Assembly (NCBI GenBank): GCA_963795485.1
Contig: CAWCIL010000007.1
Coordinates: 1 to 64,000 of the forward strand
Source: AP-15 sp963795485
GTDB lineage: Bacteria; Pseudomonadota; Alphaproteobacteria; ATCC43930; CGMCC-115725
Length of the DNA stretch: 64,000 nt
Direction of reading: 5' to 3'
The translations under genes and the position numbers were made by a program. Positions 1 through 7,945 of the stretch are shown one piece after another. How positions within the stretch are numbered: position 1 is the first letter of the stretch; the number at the start of each line of letters is the position of its first letter. A model generated the notes under the pieces. The model saw nothing but the letters and a program-made list of their open reading frames with translations. It was not told where the DNA came from and did not search any database.

Positions 1-776
1 CGTGCGGTTTTTCGGATCGAGAAACCAGCGTACCGCGCGCATGTAATCGGTCAGGAAGTCGATCATTGCCGGACGATGCGCGGCGATGAAATCGGCCCTG
101 CGCACCAGAAGACCGCTTCCGAGATCCTTCACCTGAGCGGCGGTAAACAGGATGCGGTATTTGCCGGTCGCCATCCGATCACGGCGAATTGCGGCGACAG
201 ACGATGATCGACCTGCCCTCTTCCAGCATCGCCGGCTGATTGGCAAAGTTCGCCTCGACCATGGTAACGTCGCTGCTTCGTACGTGCTTGCGCAGCGTCG
301 CACGCATGGTCAAATCCGCTTCCGAGCCGATCGCGTTGGTGGCAACCCGCTTGCCTTTGACATCGGCGACGGTTTTGATCGGGCCGTCGTTGGCGACCAC
401 ATACTCGCCCGGAAAATAGCCCTTGTGGCCGGTCTGGATCACATCGGCGATGATCTGCACGTCGGATGCGCATTGGTGATGGCGAGCGCGAAGGCCGAGT
501 CGGAGAAGGCCGCCACTTCGAGCCGTGGATCGCCAGCGCCTGGATCTGCGGGGTGCTGCCGGGGAAGCGGATCGGCTCGAAATCGTAGGTCTTGCCGTCG
601 CCGGGCATGATTTCCGGATGTTCTTGGCGAGCACGGCGACTAGCGGAGCGAGATGGCCCGGGTATCCGCCCAGCCGACGCGGATCGGCACCGGCGTCGCC
701 GCGGCGGCGGGCGGCGCATCGCGCTCGCGAGGGCGCCGCCGATCAGCACGGCGACAACGGCTAGCAGGATTTTCAT
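1..776 (-). pseudogene. ABC transporter substrate-binding protein (NMT1/SsuA/TauA-like), frameshifted, runs off left edge
   Basis: Periplasmic binding protein of a nitrate/sulfonate/taurine-type importer, judged from its sequence and the adjacent SsuB/TauB-like ATPase. It opens with a signal peptide (MKILLAVVAVLIGGALA). I start at the second ATG (776) because the GGAGG lies about 8 bases before it but only 2 before the ATG at 782. Recognisable family segments (e.g. IRVGWADT, GDGKTYDFEPIRFPGSTPQ, DVQIIADVIQTGHKG, VANDGPIKTVADVKGKRVAT, GKYRILFTAAQVKDLG) lie in different frames, so at least four or five single-base indels interrupt the gene. The C-terminus lies beyond base 1. No permease gene is visible between it and the ATPase. 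It is either a pseudogene or a poorly resolved contig end. Confidence 0.8.
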
Positions 777-939
777 CGGCATCGCCTCCCTCCGGCAGGT
801 GCTTTCTTTGGTCGGTACCGATCTCTAACGTGTCTCGCGCGGGTGAAACAGCCCCCGGCGCGGAGTGTTCCGCCCTTTCCGATCACCCGGTTACCATTGG
901 CCAGGGCGATCGCCGCAATTCCGAAACCGGCCACACGGA

Positions 940-1763
940 TCACCCGGCATTCGCCTGCTGCGCCAACAGCGCTTCGCCGCGCACCAGGTTCCAGACATGG
1001 TCGACGATCTCGACGAACGCCCGGCTGCGAAACAGCCCGGGATCCTCCTTGTCGAAACGCGCCTCGACGATATCCTTGATCCGCCCCGGACGCGCCGACA
1101 TGACCGCGATCCGCTCGGCGAGAAACACCGCCTCCTGCACATCATGGGTGACGAAGATCACGGTTTTGCGCGAGCGCTGCCAGATGCGCAGCAGTTCGGC
1201 CTGCATCAGGCTGCGGGTCTGCGCGTCGAGCGCGCCGAACGGCTCGTCCATCAGCAGGATGCGCGGGTCGATCGCCAAGGTGCGGGCGATGCCGCGCGCT
1301 GCTTCATGCCGCCCGACAGCTGCGAGGGATAGCTGTCCTGAAGCCGGCGAGCCCGACCAGGTGGATATGCTGCGCGGGCGCGACGGGTCGCGCTCCTCGC
1401 GCGGACACGCTGCTTTTCGAGGCCGTAGAGCATGTTCTGCAGCACCGTTTTCCACGGAAACAGCGCAAAATGTTGAAAGACTACGCCACGGTCGGGGCCT
1501 GGCCCGGCAACCGGCTTGTCTTCGACATGGATCGCCCCGTGCTCGACCGGCAGAAAGCCGCCGACCAGATAGAGCAAGGTGCTCTTGCCGCAGCCGCTCG
1601 GGCCGAGCAACGCGACGAATTCACGGTCGCCGACTTCGAGCGAGACGTTGTCGAGCGCCGTCACCGGGCGGCCGTGCGGCGGGCGGTAGACATGGCTGAC
1701 CCGGTCGATGATGATTTGCGCGCCTGCCTGCGCCGCGGCCGGCGCGATCCCGTTCCCTGCCAC
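940..1763 (-). pseudogene. ABC transporter ATP-binding protein (SsuB/TauB-like), frameshifted
   Basis: Nucleotide-binding subunit of a nitrate/sulfonate/taurine-type importer. The first frame carries Walker A (GPSGCGKST), the Q-loop region (VVFQHFALFPWKTV) and the ABC signature (LSGGMKQR). A second frame carries Walker B and the H-loop (ILLMDEPFGALD, VIFVTHDVQEAVFLAERI). The middle, between about 1250 and 1430, needs at least two or three single-base corrections. Corrected length is about 274 residues, normal for the family. It lies 160 bases upstream of the binding-protein gene on the same strand, so the two were probably one operon. The spacing to the start has no strong Shine-Dalgarno sequence. 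Confidence 0.85.
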
Positions 1764-1890
1764 CCTTCACGCCTCGCCGGGTAAGTTGTGACAGCCCTTA
1801 GCAGAAACCGGCCGGTGGCGCGAGATGACGGCACGTCGCGGAACCGCTAAAATCGCCTTGATCCGGCAGCTTTCGGAAGGGAACAAAGAC

Positions 1891-2248
1891 ATGGCCTGGC
1901 AGCGCATGGTGCTCCAGATCGGCATGGGCACCGACATCCGCGGGGCGGATTACACCAAGGCGGCGGTGCGCGCCCTGCGCGACGCCTTGTGGCACAATTC
2001 GCTGAGCGTCGCCGACGCGGTCGGGCTGCCGGTCGAACTCGATGCGGGTCGAGGTCAGGATCGGCGTGCCGCACCCCGAACAGGTCGACAAGGCGGCGGT
2101 TCTGGCGGTGTTGCCGCATGGCACGGGCACGGTCGAGGTGGTCGAGGGCGGGCTCGAAATCGCCAATGATTCGGGCACCAATAAGACGGTGATCGCTAAC
2201 GCCGCCGCAATCGTGCGGCTCGACCTCGCCGGCGGGAGAACGCCATGA
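1891..2248 (+). pseudogene. Lin0512 family protein, first copy, one frameshift
   Basis: Member of the Lin0512 family of small conserved proteins of unknown function. I start at ATG 1891 (MAWQRMVLQIGMGTD) behind GGAAGGGA. The N-terminal half matches the downstream copy (GxDxxGxDYTKAAVRA). After about position 2040 the reading continues one base out of phase as MRVEVRIGVPHPEQVDKAA and ends at 2248. Total length is 3n+1, so one inserted base explains the break; corrected length is about 118 residues. Its stop overlaps the start of the second copy (ATGA), so they are translationally coupled. The two copies are clearly diverged, so this is an old duplication. Confidence 0.8.
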
Positions 2249-2595
2249 CTGCAAAACGCGTCATTCTCGAAATGGGCAGCGGCAACGACCTGCACGGCGG
2301 GGACTATACCAAGGCCGCGGTCCGCGCTGTCGCCGACGCGCTCCACCACAGCTCGCTGAGCCTGATCCGCACCTTCGGGCTCAACTCGCGCAAGATGCTG
2401 GTCGAAGTGACGATCGGGGTTCAGCAGCCGGACAGGGTCGACCCCGCCGCGGTCAAGGCCGCCCTGCCGCATGGCGAGGTCACGGTCGCTGTCGTCAAAG
2501 GCGGCCTCAACGTCCCCGACGAAACCGGCGACACCGCAATCATCGCCACCGCCGCCATATCCGTGCGGATGGAATTGCCGCAGGCCGGGCGCTGA
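2245..2595 (+). CDS. Lin0512 family protein, second copy
   Basis: Intact 116-residue Lin0512-family protein of unknown function. It begins ILEMGSGNDLHGGDYTKAA and carries the conserved G-x-D-x-H/R-G-x-DYTKAAVRAV pattern shared with the preceding copy. It overlaps that copy by four bases (ATGA). No signal peptide or membrane segment is seen, so it should be cytoplasmic. Tandem diverged copies suggest a hetero-oligomer, which is inference only. The function of the family is not known to me. Confidence 0.85.
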   Translation: MTAKRVILEMGSGNDLHGGDYTKAAVRAVADALHHSSLSLIRTFGLNSRKMLVEVTIGVQQPDRVDPAAVKAALPHGEVTVAVVKGGLNVPDETGDTAIIATAAISVRMELPQAGR

Positions 2596-2824
2596 GCCAA
2601 CCGCTAAGTTCGAATCACGGCACAATCTGAGCAAGGAAAGGATCTCCCGCGCCAAACTTCAAGGCGGCCGGCAAAAGGCCGCTGGCTCGGATCCCTTGCC
2701 GGCGCATTTGCAAGATCGCGCGAGGCAGTGATTGAGGCTCGGTACGTTGGCCGGATAACATCGAAGCCCGTAAATCGGACGGCACCGGCGACTGATGGGG
2801 GCGGACAACCATGGGGCGGAAAGC

Positions 2825-3265
2825 ATGAGCGACTGGAGCGGGGTGACCCGACCGATCCCGGCGCCGAACGAGTGGACAAAACCGTTCTGGGATGCGGCGC
2901 GGCGCGGCGTTCTGGAATTGCAGCGCTGCCAGAGCTGCGGCCATTTCCAGCACCCGCCTTACGCGACCTGCACCCAATGCGTCTCGACGGACCTCAAATT
3001 CGAGCCGGTGCGCGGGCTCGGAACGATCTATGCCTACACGATCATGTATCACACCGGCGACAAGCGCTTCGCCGCCGCGGTCCCCTACGCCAGCATCATC
3101 GTCGAGCTCGACGACGCGCCAGGAGCGCTCCTCGCCGGCAATCTCTTGGAAGCGGAATACACCGAGGCCAAGGTCGGGCGGCGCGTGGAGGTCGTCTTCG
3201 AAAAGCTGAACGACGACATCACCTTGCCGCAGTTCCGGCTGGCGCGCGCCAAGCCGGCCGAGTGA
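2825..3265 (+). CDS. DUF35 / OB-fold zinc-ribbon protein (acyl-CoA-associated)
   Basis: Small DUF35 protein of 146 residues with an N-terminal rubredoxin-like zinc ribbon (CQSCGH followed about 12 residues later by CTQC) and a C-terminal OB fold that in this family binds acyl-CoA. I prefer ATG 2825 (MSDWSGVTRP) behind GGGGCGGAAAGC over ATG 2795. It is followed 13 bases later by a thiolase-fold protein. DUF35 proteins commonly form complexes with thiolase-like partners: in actinobacterial steroid degradation ChsH2 and Ltp2 form a retro-aldolase. That analogy suggests the pair forms one enzyme, but the substrate here is unknown. Confidence 0.88.
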   Translation: MSDWSGVTRPIPAPNEWTKPFWDAARRGVLELQRCQSCGHFQHPPYATCTQCVSTDLKFEPVRGLGTIYAYTIMYHTGDKRFAAAVPYASIIVELDDAPGALLAGNLLEAEYTEAKVGRRVEVVFEKLNDDITLPQFRLARAKPAE

Positions 3266-3278
3266 GCGGGAGAAGCAG

Positions 3279-4463
3279 ATGTGGGAGAACCGATGCAAGG
3301 TGGCGGTCAGCGGCGTAGGCTTTTCCAAGGTCACGCGCTCGGCCGAGATCCCGCTTGCGGCCCATGCGCTGACGGCGGTCAAGGAGGCGGTCGCCGATTC
3401 CGGGCTCGAGCTGTCCGACATCGACGGTCTGGCGACCTATCCGGAACTGCCGGCCACCGGCCACGCGGAGGTGGACGGGATCTCGATCGTCTCGGTCAAC
3501 TGCATGATGGCAATGCTGAAATTGCCCGACCTCGGCTGGCACATCCAGGTCGGCACGACCAACATCGGCGGTGCGGTGCAGCAGGCGGTCAACGCGTTGC
3601 TCGCCGGGGTGTGCAAATACGCGGTGGTGTGGCGGGCGATGCACAACCCGCGCGGCACCTACCAGAACCTGCCCGGCGCCACGGCCCAGGGGGCCGCCCA
3701 GTTCACCGCACCTTATGGCTTCGGCGGCCCGGGTCAGGGCATGGCGGTCGCCTATACAAGATGGCTCGAACGCCACAACCAGAACCGCGAGAAGATGGCG
3801 ACCTTGGCCGTGACGCAGCGCCGTCACGCGCAGCACAATCCGCACGCCTATTTCTACGGCATGCCCTTGACTCGCGAGGATTACCTCAACTCCCGAATGG
3901 TCGCGTATCCGTTCTGTCTGTTCGATTGCGACATCCCGGTGCAGGGGGCGGTGGCGATCGTCTTGACGACGGCCGACCGCGCCCGTGACCTGAAGCCGCG
4001 GCCGGCCTACCTCGCCGGCTACGGCCAGCGGCTCCACTTCGAGGTAGCAGGCCGCATCGGCAGCCTTTCGAGCTACATGGAGGGCGGCAGCAGCTCGGCG
4101 AGGCTGACCTGGGAGCGCTCCGGCTTCACTCCGAAGGACGTAGACGTGGCCCAGATCTACGACGGCTTCTCGGCCTCGGTGATCTACGGTCTCGAGTCCT
4201 ATGGTTTCTGCGCGGAAGGCGAGGCGCTCGACTTCATCCAGGACGGGCGCATCGAGCTCGACGGCAAATTGCCGCTCAATACCTTTGGCGGCAGCCTCGG
4301 CACCGGCCGCATCCATGGCCTGTGGCACATCATCGAGGGCGCCTTGCAGGCCTCGGGCCGCGCCGGCTCACGCCAAGTCGAGGACGCCAACGTCTCCTTT
4401 GTCGGCGCCAGCGCGCCGATCGTGACCGGCACGACGTTTATCTTCGTACGGGAGCCTTACTGA
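3279..4463 (+). CDS. thiolase-fold protein (SCP-x/Ltp2-like), partner of DUF35
   Basis: 394-residue thiolase-superfamily protein, co-directional with and 13 bases after the DUF35 gene. N-terminal thiolase half begins CKVAVSGVGFSKVTRSAE; the C-terminal half has VDVAQIYDGFSASVIYGLE and the NTFGGSLGTGRIHG loop typical of lipid-transfer/acetyl-CoA acetyltransferase-like members. The position of the nucleophilic Cys of true thiolases reads VGTTNIGGAVQQAVNALLAG, with no Cys. This matches the Ltp2-type members that act as aldolases or acyl-CoA binders rather than condensing thiolases. Likely a cytoplasmic acyl-CoA C-C lyase with its DUF35 partner; the exact reaction is not deducible. Confidence 0.85.
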   Translation: MWENRCKVAVSGVGFSKVTRSAEIPLAAHALTAVKEAVADSGLELSDIDGLATYPELPATGHAEVDGISIVSVNCMMAMLKLPDLGWHIQVGTTNIGGAVQQAVNALLAGVCKYAVVWRAMHNPRGTYQNLPGATAQGAAQFTAPYGFGGPGQGMAVAYTRWLERHNQNREKMATLAVTQRRHAQHNPHAYFYGMPLTREDYLNSRMVAYPFCLFDCDIPVQGAVAIVLTTADRARDLKPRPAYLAGYGQRLHFEVAGRIGSLSSYMEGGSSSARLTWERSGFTPKDVDVAQIYDGFSASVIYGLESYGFCAEGEALDFIQDGRIELDGKLPLNTFGGSLGTGRIHGLWHIIEGALQASGRAGSRQVEDANVSFVGASAPIVTGTTFIFVREPY

Positions 4464-4513
4464 ACACCCCGCCCCGGCTCTGTCCTGCCGCGCGCCCGCC
4501 CGATGCGGCTGCG

Positions 4514-4888
4514 CTACCTGCCATAAGCCGGATAGCAGCCGCCGTTATAATAGGTGTATCCGGCGCCGCAGACCGGAGCCGCCGTGGCGCCGCCGGTGAG
4601 CGCATTGGCAGTGCCGGCAACCGCGCCGCCAGCGATGCCGAGCGCCCCGCCGACGATTGCGCCGACCGGACCGGCTGCCGCTCCACCGGTCGCAGCACCG
4701 GAGGCGCCCCCGGCTGCCGCGCCGGACAATGGACCCGCCGGATACGCAGGTGCGGCCGCCGGGACCGGCTGGCAGGTGCCGCCGTATGGCGCGTATCCCG
4801 GCGGGCAGGCATATTGCGCCATCGCCGCGCTCGACGTGCCCGCCGCCAGAGCCGCAGCGATCGCAAACATCTTGAGCTTGGTTGACAT
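4514..4888 (-). CDS. secreted Gly/Ala-rich hypothetical protein with CPPGY-type repeats
   Basis: 124 residues. The start ATG 4888 has an excellent Shine-Dalgarno (GAGGAGGTGACG). A Sec signal peptide (MSTKLKMFAIAAALAAGTSSAAMA) precedes a short Cys motif (YACPPGYAPYGGTC), then a long Gly/Ala-rich stretch resembling a glycine-zipper membrane segment, then a second related Cys motif at the end (CGAGYTYYNGGCYPAYG). Such proteins are common, uncharacterised exported proteins of alphaproteobacteria. The two Cys pairs probably form disulfides in the periplasm or at the outer membrane. Function unknown. Confidence 0.75.
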   Translation of the reverse strand: MSTKLKMFAIAAALAAGTSSAAMAQYACPPGYAPYGGTCQPVPAAAPAYPAGPLSGAAAGGASGAATGGAAAGPVGAIVGGALGIAGGAVAGTANALTGGATAAPVCGAGYTYYNGGCYPAYGR

Positions 4889-5374
4889 CGTCACCTCCTC
4901 GAAGCGCGCAAAGGAGCGGCAGAGCGCCGCCGTCCTGGGTGAACAGGCGAACATGGCATCGCGTTCCGCGATGGCGACGCCTCGTTTCCCGCCCGTCTGC
5001 CGCGATCATTGCACCGGCGAGCGTGGGAAAACCAGTGAGGGCGCGCCGCAGGTCTCCGGCTGCGCCGAATCGCTACGGGGGAAAATCGACCAGGGGAAGC
5101 GTCCAGCCGACGGCTTGCCCTCCGGCTTGCAAAAAATACAACGGATTTACGGCAAAATCCCGTGGCCAGGTTGAACAGAAGCATTCGCTCGCCGGAACAG
5201 CTTATGCTCCGCGCAGCTTGGCGGCGCGGCATGGCGGGCGCAAGCCGGCTGTGATAGGGTTATGAGGCAACGAACTCCGGTGATCGTCACGCCGGCATTG
5301 GGGCTGCGGGTCGGGTCCGGTGCCTCCACCCACGATTTTCCGGAGATGCACATCCGGCGAGAGGAGACTTGAAG
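4889..5374. other. intergenic region without a convincing gene
   Basis: Divergent spacer of 486 bases between the secreted Gly/Ala-rich protein and the hypothetical gene at 5375. Several short open frames exist on both strands, but none has a good start context or a recognisable product. It presumably holds both promoters; I could not define either one. Confidence 0.4.
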
Positions 5375-5836
5375 ATGTCGGAACAACCACAGCCAGAGCC
5401 GCAGCGGACGCAGACCATGCCCGAGGACGGCGGCGGATGGCACCGCGTCGATGCCGGGCCCTATCTGCACATCATGTTCCACCCCAATCGGCAATTGCTC
5501 GGACGGGAGCCGGACGGCATCGAACGGCCCTCGATCGTGGTCGCCGTCGCGGGCCGGCGGGAGCAGGCGCTGCGCTTCGATCCGTTCAGCGCGGGCAGTC
5601 ATTATCACATCCGCCCGAGCCTGCGCGGCAGGCAGCTTCCGCTCTGGGTCGAGGAGGGGCAGCAGCCGCTCGAAATCGCGCTCGCGTTCTTCGAAAAGCC
5701 GTTGCGGTTCCGCGGCCTCCTCGCCCAGGCCGGAGAAGACGATGTGGCCGCGCGGCTCGATGATTCCGACCTCGCCGGCGCCGCCCGCCAGATCCGCGAA
5801 CTCCACACCGTCGCAGCCCACTCGCCCGTTGCCTGA
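5375..5836 (+). CDS. conserved-looking hypothetical protein, 153 aa
   Basis: Not recognised. ATG 5375 is chosen because GAGGAG lies 8 bases upstream; an in-frame TTG at 5369 would be too close. The protein is acidic and soluble, without signal peptide or membrane segment. It contains WHRVDAGPYLHIMFHPNRQ, an RxRxxALRFDPFSAGSHYHI region rich in His and aromatic residues, and a C-terminal half with a long helix. The composition and spacing suggest a small folded domain, but I assign no function. It stands alone between a divergent secreted protein and a convergent hydrolase. Confidence 0.6.
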   Translation: MSEQPQPEPQRTQTMPEDGGGWHRVDAGPYLHIMFHPNRQLLGREPDGIERPSIVVAVAGRREQALRFDPFSAGSHYHIRPSLRGRQLPLWVEEGQQPLEIALAFFEKPLRFRGLLAQAGEDDVAARLDDSDLAGAARQIRELHTVAAHSPVA

Positions 5837-5910
5837 CGGCGAGCCACGGCAGCTCCGAGGATCGGCCGAGCGTCGGATGGAGGTCCCCGAGCGGAGGCCC
5901 TGCGATTGAG

Positions 5911-5962
5911 GCGAACGCCGGGGACCCAAATCGGCGGTGGGCGCCGGCCTTCGGCGGAGTGA
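5911..5962. repeat. GC-rich palindromic repeat, dispersed-repeat type
   Basis: Read on the minus strand, this intergenic stretch begins GTCACTCCGCCGAAGGCCGG and ends with GGGTCCCCGGCG, resembling the dispersed palindromic units (GTCATTCCGGCGAAGGCCGG type) common in proteobacterial genomes. An internal perfect stem CGCCG-GCCTT-CGGCG occurs at 5942-5956. It lies between the convergent genes ending at 5836 and 6019 and could act as a transcription terminator. Class assignment is by resemblance only. Confidence 0.4.
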
Positions 5963-6018
5963 CGGGCTGAGTAGGTACGATCGGTCGGAAGGGATCTGCC
6001 AACCGCCGGGTGGTTGCG

Positions 6019-6891
6019 TCAGTCGACCCCGTATTCCTTGAACCAGGCCAGCGTCTTGGCCCAACCGTCCTTGGCGGCGTCGGCGCGGTACGACGCGCGG
6101 TAATCGGCGTTGAACCCGTGCGGCGCGTCGGGGTAGACCTTGAGCGCGCAGGTTTTCCCGGCCGCCTTGCACGCCGCCGCCATTTTTTCGACGCTGGCGA
6201 CCGGGATGCTCTGGTCGACGGCACCGTAAAGTCCCAGCACCGGGCATTTGAGATCGGCGGCGAGATCGATCGGGTATTTCGGCTGCAGCGCGGTGCGCGG
6301 CCGGTCGATCGGGCCGTACCACGCCACCGCCGCCTTCAGCTCGGGATTGTGCGCCGCATAGAGCCAGGTGATCCGGCCGCCCCAGCAGAACCCGGTCACC
6401 GCCAGCTTTGCCGTGTCGGCCTTCCCGGTCGATTTGGCATAGGCGGTGGTGGCGTCGAGATCCGACATGACCTGCGCGTCGGGCACCTTGGCGACGATCT
6501 TGGCGATCAGCTCCTTGATGTCGCTGATCTGCGCCGGGTTGCCCTCACGCGCATAGAGCTCGGGCGCGATGGCGTAATAGCCGAGCTTGGCGAACCGCCG
6601 GCAGATGTCCTTGATGTGCTCGTGCACCCCAAAGATTTCCTGGACGACGAGCACGGTCGCAAACGGCCCGCCCTGGTCCGGCATCGCGCGGTAGGCTGGG
6701 ATCGACCCGTCGGCGACCGGGACCTTGACCTCGCCGGCCACCAGCCCGTTCGCGTCGGTGTGGATCGTCTGCGCCGAAACCGGCTGTGCTGCGAGGGCAA
6801 AGCCGGTGGCGAGCGAGGTCATCACAAACCCGCGCCGCGTCCATTGCGCGCGCGGCACAAACCCCTCCAATTCGCCGTCAACGATGGCCAT
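6019..6891 (-). CDS. dienelactone hydrolase family protein, Tat-exported
   Basis: 290-residue alpha/beta hydrolase of the dienelactone hydrolase (carboxymethylenebutenolidase) family. Start ATG 6891 follows GGAGGAGGCA. Residues 18-40 form a Tat signal (TRRGFVMTS, then hydrophobic, ending PVSA), so it is periplasmic or cell-surface, unlike classical ClcD. Catalytic triad visible: Cys169 in GFCWGG, Asp226 in LYGAVDQSIP, His258 in APHGFN. The family hydrolyses lactones or esters; the exported versions with an N-terminal Tat signal are common in alphaproteobacteria and their substrates are mostly unknown. It stands alone. Confidence 0.9.
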   Translation of the reverse strand: MAIVDGELEGFVPRAQWTRRGFVMTSLATGFALAAQPVSAQTIHTDANGLVAGEVKVPVADGSIPAYRAMPDQGGPFATVLVVQEIFGVHEHIKDICRRFAKLGYYAIAPELYAREGNPAQISDIKELIAKIVAKVPDAQVMSDLDATTAYAKSTGKADTAKLAVTGFCWGGRITWLYAAHNPELKAAVAWYGPIDRPRTALQPKYPIDLAADLKCPVLGLYGAVDQSIPVASVEKMAAACKAAGKTCALKVYPDAPHGFNADYRASYRADAAKDGWAKTLAWFKEYGVD

Positions 6892-7276
6892 TGCCTCCTC
6901 CCCGGATGTCGCGCGGAAGGATAGGGGTCGACCGAGCGCTGCGAAAGACATCGCGCTCGCCACTCACGCAGGTGTGATCAAAGACGCCAAGCGGATGCCA
7001 TCCGCCTCCATGGCACGTGCCGTGCAGACGATAATCAACCCTACCGCGCAGCTTTCCTCATCGGAGCGACCTGGTCATGGGCGGGGCGGGTACCTTTACG
7101 GCACGACGGAGCATGGCGGTGCTCATGGCCGGGCATGGTGTTCGCGCTGCCGTAATCAGCCTTTGTCCGTTGATGGCGAAACTGTTTCGCTTCGCTCATG
7201 CAACGGCTGAGCACCGGTATCCTGCAGGATGGCGAATTGCATCCGCGTTACGACTGCTCTGAGGCTTTCTTCCTGG
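6892..7276. other. intergenic region, no gene seen
   Basis: A 385-base spacer upstream of the dienelactone hydrolase gene and downstream of the cupin gene. Base composition is slightly less GC-rich than its neighbours. Open frames here lack start signals and protein-like sequence. I see no clear promoter, hairpin or repeat. Confidence 0.4.
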
Positions 7277-7627
7277 CTATTCGACCGGTACGAAGATCGA
7301 GTGGCGGATCTTGCCCTCGACATGCTGCGAGAGGTGGCCCTTGCCGGTGGTGTCCTCGACCAGGATCACCTCGCCGGTGCCGATCACCCGGCTCTCGCCG
7401 TCGCTGGCGGTGATCTTCACCCCGGCGTCGAGATTGACGATATATTGCCGGCGCGGTGCCGGATGCCAGTCGACGTCGTGCTCGGCCTGCGTCTCGCGAA
7501 AGATGATGCCGTTCGCCGGCAGGCGCTTCGACATTTTGCTGCCACGCCGCTCCTCGACCCATTCGACCTCGATGTCGCGGAAATGCGATTGGCCGTCTGC
7601 ATCGGTGTAGAGGTTGTGAATGCGCAT
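7277..7627 (-). CDS. cupin-fold hypothetical protein, 116 aa
   Basis: Single-domain cupin-like protein. Start ATG 7627 (MRIHNLYTDADG) has GGGGAGGAAC upstream; the open frame extends further 5' but that part looks non-coding. The sequence alternates short beta strands with conserved cupin features: HDVDWHPAPRRQYIVNLDAGVK for the first motif and a G-x-x-x-x-x-x-x-D-T-T-G-K-G-H second motif. The His/Glu pattern is incomplete, so metal binding is uncertain. Cytoplasmic. No functional partner is evident from the neighbours. Confidence 0.8.
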   Translation of the reverse strand: MRIHNLYTDADGQSHFRDIEVEWVEERRGSKMSKRLPANGIIFRETQAEHDVDWHPAPRRQYIVNLDAGVKITASDGESRVIGTGEVILVEDTTGKGHLSQHVEGKIRHSIFVPVE

Positions 7628-7945
7628 GCGTCGTTCCTCCCCTAGGTATGCAAGCTCGGGAAAATCATACCGGAAGGCGGCGAACCGGACCACTGCCGCT
7701 TTATGGGGCGATCCGCTTTCTGCTGCGGCTGGCCGAACCGGCCCCCGTCCCTCGCTGTTGCCGGCGGGATGCCTGCGCGGGGTTTGAGCAGGTGCGCACC
7801 GGCTGGGCATGGCGGAACGCTGGTCCGGGAATGAGGTCCGGATGCGATCCGGCGATCCCGGCCCGGATCGGCCTGTGCGCTCGCCGCGACGGCCCGGACC
7901 TGAAGATATCCTGTACAAGAACCGTGCCAGCCGCGCTGCCAGGGG
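7628..7945. other. intergenic region, no gene seen
   Basis: A 318-base GC-rich spacer between the oxidoreductase ending at 7946 and the cupin starting at 7627, both on the minus strand. An open frame crosses it in the cupin phase, but its Arg/Pro/Ser-rich content is typical of non-coding GC-rich DNA. I found no clear promoter or hairpin. Confidence 0.4.

Noticed and set aside
653..1699. A 348-codon plus-strand open frame across the ABC genes
   Set aside because: Arg/Ser/Pro-rich and without family resemblance; it is the complement of the frameshifted transporter genes.
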